From: Chitinispirillaceae bacterium
Lineage (GTDB): Bacteria; Fibrobacterota; Chitinivibrionia; Chitinivibrionales; Chitinispirillaceae
Assembly (NCBI GenBank): GCA_016926315.1
Contig: JAFGOU010000294.1
Span: 1-16,618, forward strand
Length of the DNA: 16,618 nucleotides
Direction of reading: 5' to 3'
Shown here: positions 1 to 6,701 of the stretch, in pieces
How the letters are laid out: each line of letters opens with the position of its first letter
Position numbering within the stretch: the stretch's first letter is position 1
Position numbers and translations under genes: made by a program
The notes under the pieces: generated by a model
Told to the model about the DNA's origin: nothing
What the model saw: only the letters and a program-made list of their open reading frames with translations
Databases searched by the model: none

Positions 1-1
1 C

Positions 2-682
2 CTTCTTGCCAAGCAGCTCTTCGGCGGCATGGGCTACACCATATTCAACCCCGCGCTGCTCGGTCGCGCGTTCCTGCTCATTACTTTTCCAAAGCTGCTT
101 ACCACCTGGAACGCGCCCACTGCCGAGCTTGTGGGCGTCGACACCGTAACCTGCGCCACGCCGCTTAACATCCTGAAACTCGAAGGGTTCGACAAACTGA
201 TCGAAACTTTCGGCAGCCAGGGTCAGCTTTACCTGTCGCTTTTAACCGGCAACCGCGGCGGCTGTATCGGCGAAACCTGCATCATCGCGCTCCTTGCCGG
301 CGGCCTCTATCTCATCTATCGCGGGTATATCTCCTGGCACATTCCGGTGGCCTACCTCGGCACGGTCATGCTCGCGGCATTTGTCGCCGGCGGGCAGAAC
401 GGCATTTTCAGCGGCGATCCGCTGCTCCATTTCCTGAGCGGCGGCATCGTGCTCGGCGCCTTTTTCATGGCCACCGACTACGTGACCTCGCCCGCGACGA
501 AGCCGGGAAAGCTCCTGTTCGGGCTCGGATGCGGCCTTATCACCATGCTCATCAGGCTCAAGGGGGGCTACCCCGAGGGCTGCATGTTCTCCATTCTCAT
601 CATGAACTGCTTCGCGCCGCTTATCGACCGGGGTTTCAGGTCAACGGTGTTCGGAAAAGTCAAGAAAGGGAAAAAGGCATGA
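2..682 (+). CDS. rnfD: RnfD, electron transport complex subunit D (5' truncated)
   Basis: Integral membrane subunit of the Rnf ferredoxin:NAD oxidoreductase; in this family it carries a covalently bound FMN and forms part of the ion-translocating core. The frame is open from the first bases of the window, so the N-terminal part and start codon lie outside. The visible part opens with the conserved stretch FGGMGYTIFNPALLGRA, typical of RnfD/NqrB. The flavinylation site is at about bases 137-160 and reads DTVTCATPL, where most relatives have a Gly before the AT. Several hydrophobic segments follow (roughly bases 270-410 and 430-480), then the conserved FMATDYVTSPAT region and a basic C-terminus ending KKGKKA. 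Its stop overlaps the rnfG start as ATGA, which implies translational coupling. The family assignment is certain; the exact effect of the Cys is not known. Confidence 0.95.
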   Translation, partial: LLAKQLFGGMGYTIFNPALLGRAFLLITFPKLLTTWNAPTAELVGVDTVTCATPLNILKLEGFDKLIETFGSQGQLYLSLLTGNRGGCIGETCIIALLAGGLYLIYRGYISWHIPVAYLGTVMLAAFVAGGQNGIFSGDPLLHFLSGGIVLGAFFMATDYVTSPATKPGKLLFGLGCGLITMLIRLKGGYPEGCMFSILIMNCFAPLIDRGFRSTVFGKVKKGKKA

Positions 683-1281
683 TCACCGGCAGGGACATCG
701 TAAAAATAGCCTTGAATCTGGTGGTGATCTACGTCATCGGCGGGGTGCTGCTCACGGTGATGTATGCCTATACCGCGCCCATAATTTTCAGGAACGGCAT
801 CAAAGCGAAGAGTGAAGCGCTCGCCAAAATCATGCCCGAGGCCGACACGATTGAAAAAATAGGCGAATGGAAAATCCACGATCATACGGCGGATTACTAC
901 GCCGCAAAGAAAGATTCCTCGCTCTGCGGCTACCTTATCGAATCGTACGGCAAGGGGTACTCCGGCTATATCCACGTGCTGCTCGCCGTGGAGAGCGATT
1001 TTACCGTAAAGCGCCTCAGCATTCTCTCGCATACCGAAACGCCGGGACTCGGCGATGAAATCGAATCCGAAGCCTTCCGGGGCCAGTTTGCCGGAAAGGC
1101 CGCCGCAGCGATGGTTGTCATCAAGGGTCCGACAAAAGAGAATATCCAGGCGATTTCCGGCGCCACCATATCGACTCGCGCGGTCACCGAAGACGCGGTG
1201 AAAAACGCACTCGAGTTCCTTATGGCACCTTCGGGCAAATCACCGTCGACACAAGAGGAAGGGCAAGGCAATGAAAGGTAA
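679..1281 (+). CDS. rnfG: RnfG, FMN-binding subunit of the Rnf complex
   Basis: Membrane-anchored subunit whose FMN-binding domain faces the periplasm and carries a covalent FMN in the electron path. The chosen ATG overlaps the rnfD stop (ATGA) and gives a 200-residue protein, normal for RnfG. An upstream in-frame extension to base 529 was rejected because it would run through rnfD. One N-terminal transmembrane helix spans about residues 9-33 (VKIALNLVVIYVIGG). HTETPGLG, a conserved family motif, is near residues 117-124. The flavinylation motif SGAT lies at residues 160-163, with Thr163 the expected FMN attachment site. The position three before the motif Ser is Gln157, where the consensus often has Asp. 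The C-terminus is a short polar tail (GKSPSTQEEGQGNER). The stop overlaps the next gene by 11 bases. Confidence 0.96.
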   Translation: MITGRDIVKIALNLVVIYVIGGVLLTVMYAYTAPIIFRNGIKAKSEALAKIMPEADTIEKIGEWKIHDHTADYYAAKKDSSLCGYLIESYGKGYSGYIHVLLAVESDFTVKRLSILSHTETPGLGDEIESEAFRGQFAGKAAAAMVVIKGPTKENIQAISGATISTRAVTEDAVKNALEFLMAPSGKSPSTQEEGQGNER

Positions 1282-1675
1282 TCTTTCTCCGGAAGTGCTG
1301 GATGCGGTTCTTGAGACGCTCCCCGTCGAGTTCTCAATTGTCGGTTCGGACGATACCGTGCTGGCATGGAACAAGCATGACACCAGAATTTTTAAAAGAC
1401 CCGAGGCGGTTGCAGGAAGAAACGTGCGAAACTGCCATCCGAAGGAAAGCCTTGAGAAGGTGGAGGCTATCCTGCGCGAGATGAAGGCCGGCACTCGCGA
1501 CCTGGCCCGATTCTGGATCGATCTGCCCCTCGGGCCGGGAGGAGAGAAACAGAAGGTGCTCATCGAATACCATGCCCTGCGGGCAAAAGACGGGAACTAT
1601 CTCGGCTGTCTGGAAGTGTCCCGGAATATCGCGGATATTCAGGGCCTTTCAGGTGAAAAACGGCTGCTGGATTGA
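1271..1675 (+). CDS. Stand-alone PAS-domain protein inside the rnf operon
   Basis: A 134-residue soluble protein made almost wholly of one PAS domain, with no kinase, cyclase, DNA-binding or membrane segment. Residues 10-60 give the PAS core (AVLETLPVEFSIVGSDD, then a WN and a short helix). GRNVRNCHP near residues 49-57 and the terminal strand GCLEVSRNI are typical of the PAS module at the C-terminus of DUF438 proteins, which is often paired there with hemerythrin-like domains. Its ATG lies 11 bases inside the end of rnfG, behind a purine-rich GAGGAAGGGCAAGG site, and rnfE follows after 41 bases, so it is embedded in the rnf transcript. A sensory or modulatory role towards Rnf is inference from position. 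The ligand is unknown, though Cys and His in the NCHP motif are candidates for cofactor contact. Confidence 0.88.
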   Translation: MKGNLSPEVLDAVLETLPVEFSIVGSDDTVLAWNKHDTRIFKRPEAVAGRNVRNCHPKESLEKVEAILREMKAGTRDLARFWIDLPLGPGGEKQKVLIEYHALRAKDGNYLGCLEVSRNIADIQGLSGEKRLLD

Positions 1676-1716
1676 TTCCGTTGGACGATGGTCAAGGAAT
1701 AAGGCGAAAGGAAACC

Positions 1717-2334
1717 ATGGCGTCAAATACTCTCGGCAACTGGGAACTCGTCCGCCGCGGCATTGTCGACGAAAACACCATTTTCAGGCTGGCGCTCAGC
1801 CTTTGCCCGGCTATCGCCGTCACCTCCACGCTTAAAAACGGCTTTCTCATGGGCGTGGCCGTCCTGTTCGTGCAGGTCATGGTCAATGTGACGACCTCCT
1901 CGATAAAGGGGTTTGTCCATCCGCGGGTGAGGCTGCCGGTGTTCATGCTGGTCATTTCCGGATGGGTCACGGTCACCGACCTTTCCATGGCCGCGTTCGT
2001 GCCCGAGGCGCACAAGCAGATGGGGCTCTACATACAACTTATCGTGGCCTTTGCCTCGATTCTTGCGGGCGTCGAGATGTTCGCGAGCAAAAACACTGTT
2101 GTCAAAGCGTTCTTCGACGGTATCGGCCGCGGCGCCGGGTTCCTTGTCGCGCTGGTCATCATCAGCGCCTGCCGCGAACTGCTGGGCAAAGGGACCCTTT
2201 TGGGCATGCCGCTGCTCGGCGGCGCCAAGCCGCTGCTCATCATGATACTTCCCGCCGGCGGATTCATATCGGCCGGCCTGTTAATGGGGCTTTTCAACTG
2301 GGTCGACACCCGTTTTCTAAAACGAAACGGATAA
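1717..2334 (+). CDS. rnfE: RnfE, electron transport complex subunit E
   Basis: Integral membrane subunit that pairs with RnfA; in solved Rnf/Nqr structures the pair holds an iron-sulfur centre inside the membrane through two Cys from each subunit. I chose the ATG at 1717 because AAAGGAAACC precedes it; a TTG at 1672 would add an unconserved stretch. The 205-residue product has about six hydrophobic segments. The first conserved Cys is present (Cys30 in SLCPAIAVTS). At the second site, where relatives have the form V-T-N-C-x-I-L-G-R-A-E, this protein reads VAFASILAGVE (residues 110-120), so Ala113 replaces the Cys. The following FASKN (122-126) and the later RELLGKGTLLG are normal, so the frame is intact. 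Another Cys occurs at 152 in IISACRELL. Assignment to RnfE is firm; cluster ligation is in doubt. Confidence 0.95.
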   Translation: MASNTLGNWELVRRGIVDENTIFRLALSLCPAIAVTSTLKNGFLMGVAVLFVQVMVNVTTSSIKGFVHPRVRLPVFMLVISGWVTVTDLSMAAFVPEAHKQMGLYIQLIVAFASILAGVEMFASKNTVVKAFFDGIGRGAGFLVALVIISACRELLGKGTLLGMPLLGGAKPLLIMILPAGGFISAGLLMGLFNWVDTRFLKRNG

Positions 2335-2364
2335 CGCGCATTCGATGGAGAAGGAACCTCGGGT

Positions 2365-2958
2365 ATGAGTCACGAATTCGTAAAACTGTTCGAACTGGTG
2401 GTCGGCGCCTCGCTTATCAACAACTTCGTCTTTACCAGGTTCCTGGGGCTCTGCATTTTTTTCGGCGTGACCAAAAAACTGGAGACCTCCATCGGGATGA
2501 GCATCACGTTCACCATGGTCATGATGATTAGCGCGGCACTGAGCTGGGTCGTTTTCACGCATGTCCTTATTCCGTACGAACTCACCTTCCTCAAGATCGT
2601 GGTGTTCATCGGCATCGTGGCCGGCCTGGTGCAGGCGTCGGACACCATCATGCGGAAAATTGCGCCGGCGCTTTTCCACAAGCTCGGCATCTACCTGGCG
2701 CTTATATCGACCAACTGCATCATTCTCGCGGTCCCGCTTATCAACGCGGGCGAAAAATACAGCTTTCTGGAAAGCGTCGCCTTTGCCCTGGGCTCGGGCC
2801 TCGGATTCGCCCTCGCGCTCATCATCATGGCAAGCATCAGGGAGAAACTCGATCTCGCCGACGTTCCCGGCCCGTTCAAGGGGCTGCCCATCGCCTTTGT
2901 CGTGAGCGGGATGATCGCCCTGGCGTTTGCCGGATTTTCCGGGCTTATCGCGGAGTAG
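2365..2958 (+). CDS. rnfA: RnfA, electron transport complex subunit A
   Basis: Integral membrane partner of RnfE, 197 residues with about six transmembrane helices, the usual family size. Both cysteines expected to bind the intramembrane Fe-S centre are visible: Cys30 in NNFVFTRFLGLCIFFG and Cys118 in ISTNCIILAVPL. RnfA therefore keeps its two ligands while RnfE has lost one of its own. A GGAGAAGGA ribosome site lies about 8-14 bases before the ATG. The gene is 30 bases after rnfE and 5 bases before rnfB, inside one operon. Confidence 0.96.
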   Translation: MSHEFVKLFELVVGASLINNFVFTRFLGLCIFFGVTKKLETSIGMSITFTMVMMISAALSWVVFTHVLIPYELTFLKIVVFIGIVAGLVQASDTIMRKIAPALFHKLGIYLALISTNCIILAVPLINAGEKYSFLESVAFALGSGLGFALALIIMASIREKLDLADVPGPFKGLPIAFVVSGMIALAFAGFSGLIAE

Positions 2959-2963
2959 AACAC

Positions 2964-3902
2964 GTGAAAGACAAACGAAACAACCTGCCGTCCGGTATCA
3001 TCGCCTTCGCCGGCCCGCTGCTCCTGCTGACGGCGTTCCAGGCGTTTGCCGGCGTGGGCGGCGGCGTTGAAGCCAAGGAATCCGTTGCCGTGGTGCCGCT
3101 GCTCCGCACCGCCTTCATCTTTTTAGTCGCCATGTCGCTGCTCTTCGGCGTGGTGCTCGCCATTGCCGCAAAAAAGTTTTTTGTCAAGGTCGATCCGAGA
3201 GTGGAAAAAATCACCGAAGTCCTGGCCCACGCCCACTGCGGCGCCTGCGGATTCGCCGGGTGCGAGCAGTACGCCGAGGCCGTGATAAAAGATCCGGACG
3301 TCGCGCCCAACCTCTGCACGCCCGGAGGCAAGACCTGCGCGCAGCTGGTCGCCGAACTTTCGGGAAAAGTCGCGCAGGAGCGTGAACCGCGATATGCACG
3401 GATCATGTGCCAGGGGTCGGACGACAAGGCGACAAGGAAATTCATTTATACCGGAGTCAAGGACTGCAGAGCCGCGGTACTGGCCGGCGGCGGTGACAAG
3501 ACCTGCCCTTACGGCTGCCTCGGCTATGGCACCTGCGTTAGCGTCTGCCCGTTCGGCGCGCTTTCCATGGGAGCGAACGGACTGCCGGTCGTCGACGATT
3601 CCAAATGCACCGGGTGCGGAATGTGCGCGAAGGCGTGCCCGAGAAACGTCATCGAGATCCTTCCCGCATCCACGCGGATCATCGTCGCCTGCCACTCGAA
3701 GGACAAGGGAGCCGTGACCCGCAAATACTGCACCGTGGGCTGCATCGGCTGCGGAAAATGCGTCAAGGTGTGCGAGGTTAAGGCGCCGAAAGTGGAAAAC
3801 AATCTTTCGCGGATCGATCCGGAGAAATGCGTGATGGCAAAGACCTGCATCCCGAACTGCCCGACCCATTCGATTATCGAGGTCGGTACCATCGTGCGCT
3901 AG
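2964..3902 (+). CDS. rnfB: RnfB, multi-cluster ferredoxin-like subunit of Rnf
   Basis: Electron-entry subunit that takes electrons from reduced ferredoxin. The GTG start sits 5 bases after rnfA, with GGAG 8 bases upstream. The 312-residue protein has two hydrophobic segments: about residues 10-30 (IIAFAGPLLLLTAFQAFAG, signal-peptide-like) and 46-70 (LLRTAFIFLVAMSLLFG). Most RnfB proteins have only the second, so the first is an extension. A Fe-S domain follows with Cys92, Cys95, Cys100 and Cys118. Then come four ferredoxin-type Cys groups: 181/185/191/195, 215/218/221/225, 256/260/263/266/270 and 289/295/299. This multi-cluster layout fits the bacterial RnfB of anaerobes rather than the short enterobacterial form. 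It is the last gene of the operon; the next gene is convergent, 40 bases away, and no clear terminator was found between them. Confidence 0.96.
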   Translation: MKDKRNNLPSGIIAFAGPLLLLTAFQAFAGVGGGVEAKESVAVVPLLRTAFIFLVAMSLLFGVVLAIAAKKFFVKVDPRVEKITEVLAHAHCGACGFAGCEQYAEAVIKDPDVAPNLCTPGGKTCAQLVAELSGKVAQEREPRYARIMCQGSDDKATRKFIYTGVKDCRAAVLAGGGDKTCPYGCLGYGTCVSVCPFGALSMGANGLPVVDDSKCTGCGMCAKACPRNVIEILPASTRIIVACHSKDKGAVTRKYCTVGCIGCGKCVKVCEVKAPKVENNLSRIDPEKCVMAKTCIPNCPTHSIIEVGTIVR

Positions 3903-3942
3903 CCGGTCGCTTGAGCCGGTATTCCCGAACGGTCGTCGTCGG

Positions 3943-4737
3943 TCACCCCTCCAGAAGCGCCAGGGCGTTCCTTTCAAACACCAGCTTCAGTTCCGTGTCG
4001 GTAAGCCCGCTTTCGCGGGTCCAGCGCACATCGAACATCTGGTTGAACCACGGCGTATCGGTACCGAACAGGACCCGCTCCACCCCGTGCTTTCTGCACA
4101 TTTGCACAAACGCCTCTTTTGCAAAATTCTCCGGAACGGTCGAGGTCTCGAACCAGATCGGCAGGCCGACAAGGTGCTCCTCCACCTGGTCCCAAACCTG
4201 ATGGCCGCCCATATGCGCGGCAACAATGGTGAGACCGGGAAACCGTTTATGCACCGCGAGCAGCCGATGGGGAAGCGAGTGGTCGTTGGTAAAGGGTCCG
4301 GGATCGGTGCCGGCATGGAACACGACCATGAGTCCTGCCTGCGCAAGAGCGTCGTAGAGCGGAAACACGGCCGGGTCATCCAGGTAGAAATCCTGGAATT
4401 CCGGATGGAGTTTGACGCCGCGAATGCCGCTGCCTTTAAGAAACGCGATTTCCTCCTCCGCATTGGGTGCCTCAGGGTGCAGGCAGCCGAACGGGACAAT
4501 GGCGTCGGAAGCGAGTTCGGGCGCGGCGCGGTTGATCGAGGTCACCTGGGAGGATTTGGTGGCGACCGGCAGGACGACCGACCGGGTGATGCCCGCCGTT
4601 TTCATGGAACCCAGGAGGCCGCCGAGCGTGCCGTCGGTCCAGCATTTCGCCTCAGGGGAGGTGTCGAGCACATGCTTGACAGCACGCGCCGCCAGATGGT
4701 CAGGAAAGCAGTGGGTGTGAAAATCGATGATTGCCAT
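3943..4737 (-). CDS. Amidohydrolase-2 family metal-dependent hydrolase
   Basis: A 264-residue TIM-barrel hydrolase of the amidohydrolase-2 (COG2159-like) group. This group includes hydrolases and non-oxidative decarboxylases acting on small organic acids, so the substrate cannot be told from sequence. Metal-site residues are in order: H7-T-H9 after strand 1 (IIDFHTH), a GVKLHPEFQ stretch at 107-115, His141 in VVFHAG, His175 in AAHMGG, and Asp227 in FGTDTPW. The length is normal and no signal peptide is present, so it is probably cytoplasmic. Its ATG shares one base with the stop of the upstream methyltransferase (TAATG), and no strong ribosome site precedes it, so translation is probably coupled. 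It converges on rnfB. Confidence 0.9.
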   Translation of the reverse strand: MAIIDFHTHCFPDHLAARAVKHVLDTSPEAKCWTDGTLGGLLGSMKTAGITRSVVLPVATKSSQVTSINRAAPELASDAIVPFGCLHPEAPNAEEEIAFLKGSGIRGVKLHPEFQDFYLDDPAVFPLYDALAQAGLMVVFHAGTDPGPFTNDHSLPHRLLAVHKRFPGLTIVAAHMGGHQVWDQVEEHLVGLPIWFETSTVPENFAKEAFVQMCRKHGVERVLFGTDTPWFNQMFDVRWTRESGLTDTELKLVFERNALALLEG

Positions 4738-5423
4738 TACTCATTCATCAGTGCCATAAGCTTCACCTCGCGCTGCGGCACCCCTTCGAGCTCCATTGAC
4801 ACGGGCACGGTCTCGGCAGAGATGAGATTGATGCCGGTCACCGGCGCAAACGGACGGTTTCCGTCGGCGATAAGCACCTGGATGCCGTTTTTCCTGGCGC
4901 TTCTGAGAAAGGTCACGAGCGCATTCGCCGCGTTGCGATGGTAAAAGAGATCGGCAACGAGAATCAGGTCCAGCGGCGGGAGGTCAGGTTTGTCAACCAG
5001 GTTCTGCGGGCAAACCTCAACACAGACGTCGTTTGCCGTAAAATTACGCTGCGCAATGGCAAGGGCAACCGGATCAATGTCGTTGGCGATCACCCTGCCG
5101 GCGCCGGCCAGCGCCGCAGCTATGGCCACCACCCCGCCGCCGCAACCGAGATCAAGCACCGCCTTGTCGCGCACCAGCTCTCTGTTGCTCCGGATATGCC
5201 TTGCCAGTACCACCGCCGCGGGCCAGACACTCGCCCAGAACGGCGTGGCGCATTCCCCGCAGCACTCCAGCTCCCACGCCTCCCATAAGGCAAAGAGGTC
5301 CTCTGCCTGATGTGCCACGATACCCGCGCACCCATCAACCGGTTTGAGCGGTGCAAAACGGTCCAAAAACGACTGCGAAGGAAGCTGCCGGGCAAACGGT
5401 CGTTCTTCGCCGAGTTTTCTCAT
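4737..5423 (-). CDS. Class I SAM-dependent methyltransferase, NNT1/ETF-beta lysine methylase-like
   Basis: A 228-residue methyltransferase with the Rossmann motif I LDLGCGGG at residues 90-97, followed by an acidic motif NDIDP at the end of strand 2 and a LILVADLFYHR motif IV. The preceding TPFWASVWPAAVVLARHI (60-77) is the signature stretch of protein N-terminal/lysine methylases of the NNT1/METTL20 type (COG3897), so a protein side chain or N-terminus is the likelier substrate. The start at 5423 was chosen because its ATG overlaps the preceding small gene's TGA as ATGA, and homology begins just after. A longer frame to 5678 exists but overlaps that gene. A Cys-rich spot, ECCGEC (53-58), is unusual. 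Its stop overlaps the amidohydrolase start. Electron transfer flavoprotein modification is only a family-based possibility. Confidence 0.88.
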   Translation of the reverse strand: MRKLGEERPFARQLPSQSFLDRFAPLKPVDGCAGIVAHQAEDLFALWEAWELECCGECATPFWASVWPAAVVLARHIRSNRELVRDKAVLDLGCGGGVVAIAAALAGAGRVIANDIDPVALAIAQRNFTANDVCVEVCPQNLVDKPDLPPLDLILVADLFYHRNAANALVTFLRSARKNGIQVLIADGNRPFAPVTGINLISAETVPVSMELEGVPQREVKLMALMNE

Positions 5424-5730
5424 AGCAGATTGTCCTGTGCTTTGGTCAGCAAACCGGTAAAAGAGTTCAGCTTCTCGTGGAGTGCCCCTTCCAGGGGCGT
5501 CACATACTGTGCCGTCCCGTAACGCCGCGAAATCGCCTTTTCCATCCAGTCGTGGATGATTTCCACCTGCTCCACGGAAAAAAGGGAACCCGGCCCGAAA
5601 TACAGGATGCCAGAATGTGGGTGACCGGTCGCGCCCGAACATCCGGGCAACGCCTTTGAGCCTGTGTGAGAAAAACATACGCTTCTTGCGTATATTTTAC
5701 GAGCGACAGACGCTTCTGCCGCGGAGCCAT
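5420..5730 (-). pseudogene. Small unrecognised gene, apparently frameshifted, at head of the methyltransferase cluster
   Basis: The 3' part (5420 to about 5620) is open, with coding-like composition, and contains LYFGPGSLFSVEQVEIIHD, an HEKLNSFTGLL stretch and the end KAQDNLL; its TGA overlaps the next ATG as ATGA. That frame has no ATG, only a TTG at 5650 without a well-spaced ribosome site. A different frame from ATG 5730 gives MAPRQKRLSLVKYTQEAYVF and loses coding character near 5620. Joining the two near bases 5605-5630 would make a protein of about 105 residues. Either one indel broke the gene, the read has an error, or the gene starts at the TTG. I do not recognise the family. Confidence 0.4.
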
Positions 5731-5799
5731 ACTATAACCATTATCCGGCTCCGCCGGCATATGGGGTGTCTATAATATAGTTTGTGCTGATTTATAAGG

Positions 5800-5830
5800 G
5801 ATTGAATGGCCGGCTCCGGTCCATTCAATC
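5800..5830. other. Perfect 10-bp inverted repeat (hairpin)
   Basis: The arms GATTGAATGG and CCATTCAATC are exact complements around an 11-base loop (CCGGCTCCGGT). It lies between the divergently transcribed methyltransferase cluster and the rhodanese gene. No T-run follows on either strand, so a regulatory or operator-like site is as likely as a terminator. Confidence 0.6.
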
Positions 5831-5928
5831 ATGGTTCCGGTTCAGCCTGCCTGGTTCCTTACGCTTCAGCACTGTTTTTCAGGGAAGATAAGCCATTTAT
5901 TATTCAACTACAACCCGGGTTTTAATTG

Positions 5929-5958
5929 TTGTGCAATTTAGTGAACAATCTGTTATAT
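5929..5958 (+). promoter_or_regulatory. Possible sigma-70-like promoter for the rhodanese gene
   Basis: TTGTGC (5929-5934) and TTATAT (5953-5958) are 18 bases apart, and the downstream hexamer ends 20 bases before the ATG. The match is moderate, and the transcript would begin very near the ribosome site. A small inverted repeat (AATTG, 5 bases, CAATT) overlaps the -35 region at 5924-5938. Confidence 0.3.
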
Positions 5959-5978
5959 TTTTTGATGAAGGGGGTCCC

Positions 5979-6701
5979 ATGAAAAACCAAAAAACATTGC
6001 CGCTGCTCGCGTTTCTGGTTGTTTCCACAATTTCAGCTTCCGATGGAGCACTCGTCAATGTCCGCGCCGACACGCTCGAACAATGGATCACGTTCGGAAC
6101 GGCGTTCGATTTTATTTTCATCGACATACGCGACACCGCAGAGCTGACCTCGATCATAGCCACCAGCGCATGCCGGCCCTACCATCTCTCCTGGAACCAG
6201 GGCGTTTTCAGGGCCAGGATGAACAGTCTGCCGAAAAACGCCCACCTTGTTATGTACTGCAGAACCGGCAACCGCAGCGGCCAGGCCGGTCAGCTTCTGG
6301 TCGATTCGGGGTATGCGTCGGTCTATCATCTTGCCGGCGGCATTTCCGGCTGGACCGGATCGACGATGACCTCGGCATCGATCAAGCCGATAGCCGAACT
6401 GCCGGCACCGTCGATGAGAGCGGTTTCGACCGCCACCAGACAGCCGCCATCAGCACAGGGTGCAACGCTCTCTCTGCGTCAGAGGGCGGGAACGTTCATT
6501 ATGCCTGCTGCCGTTGAAACGGATCACCATATCGTGCTTTTTGACATGGAGGGAAGGTTGCTGTTTGAGAAAAAGAAACCTTTTTACCGTACCACCACCT
6601 TGAGGGTTCCGCCGGACCTGGCCGCCTTGATCCATGTATCCGTGCTTTTCATCAACAACCGTCCCGGAGCCGCGATCCTGGTCAATCCCTTGACCCGTTG
6701 A
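5979..6701 (+). CDS. Exported single-domain rhodanese with a C-terminal sorting-like tail
   Basis: A 240-residue protein beginning with a signal peptide (MKNQKTLPLLAFLVV, cleavage near ISASDG). The rhodanese domain covers about residues 28-135: DFIFIDIRD, then the active-site loop YCRTGNRSG with Cys94, and GISGWTG at the end. Exported rhodaneses are thought to handle sulfane sulfur or to bind thiols; no specific substrate is evident. A Ser/Ala/Pro-rich linker at about 140-170 leads to a C-terminal segment (HHIVLFDMEGRLLFEKKK onward) that resembles the tail domains of secreted FCB-group proteins, though the usual GxYxxR end is weak. The start is fixed by AAGGGGG six bases before the ATG; a GTG at 5931 would put residues before the signal peptide. 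The stop overlaps the convergent gene by 20 bases. Confidence 0.88.
   Translation: MKNQKTLPLLAFLVVSTISASDGALVNVRADTLEQWITFGTAFDFIFIDIRDTAELTSIIATSACRPYHLSWNQGVFRARMNSLPKNAHLVMYCRTGNRSGQAGQLLVDSGYASVYHLAGGISGWTGSTMTSASIKPIAELPAPSMRAVSTATRQPPSAQGATLSLRQRAGTFIMPAAVETDHHIVLFDMEGRLLFEKKKPFYRTTTLRVPPDLAALIHVSVLFINNRPGAAILVNPLTR

Noticed and set aside
529..678. Upstream in-frame extension of rnfG
   Set aside because: It lies fully inside conserved rnfD, and the ATGA overlap at 679 is the natural start.
1672..1716. TTG start extending rnfE upstream by 15 residues
   Set aside because: The added residues are polar and unlike RnfE, and the ATG at 1717 has a good ribosome site.
3123..3977. Long minus-strand open frame opposite rnfB
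   Set aside because: It mirrors the GC-rich codons of rnfB, has no family features, and rnfB is certain.
5424..5678. N-terminal extension of the methyltransferase
   Set aside because: The frame overlaps the better-supported small gene, and the ATGA coupling at 5423 explains the start.
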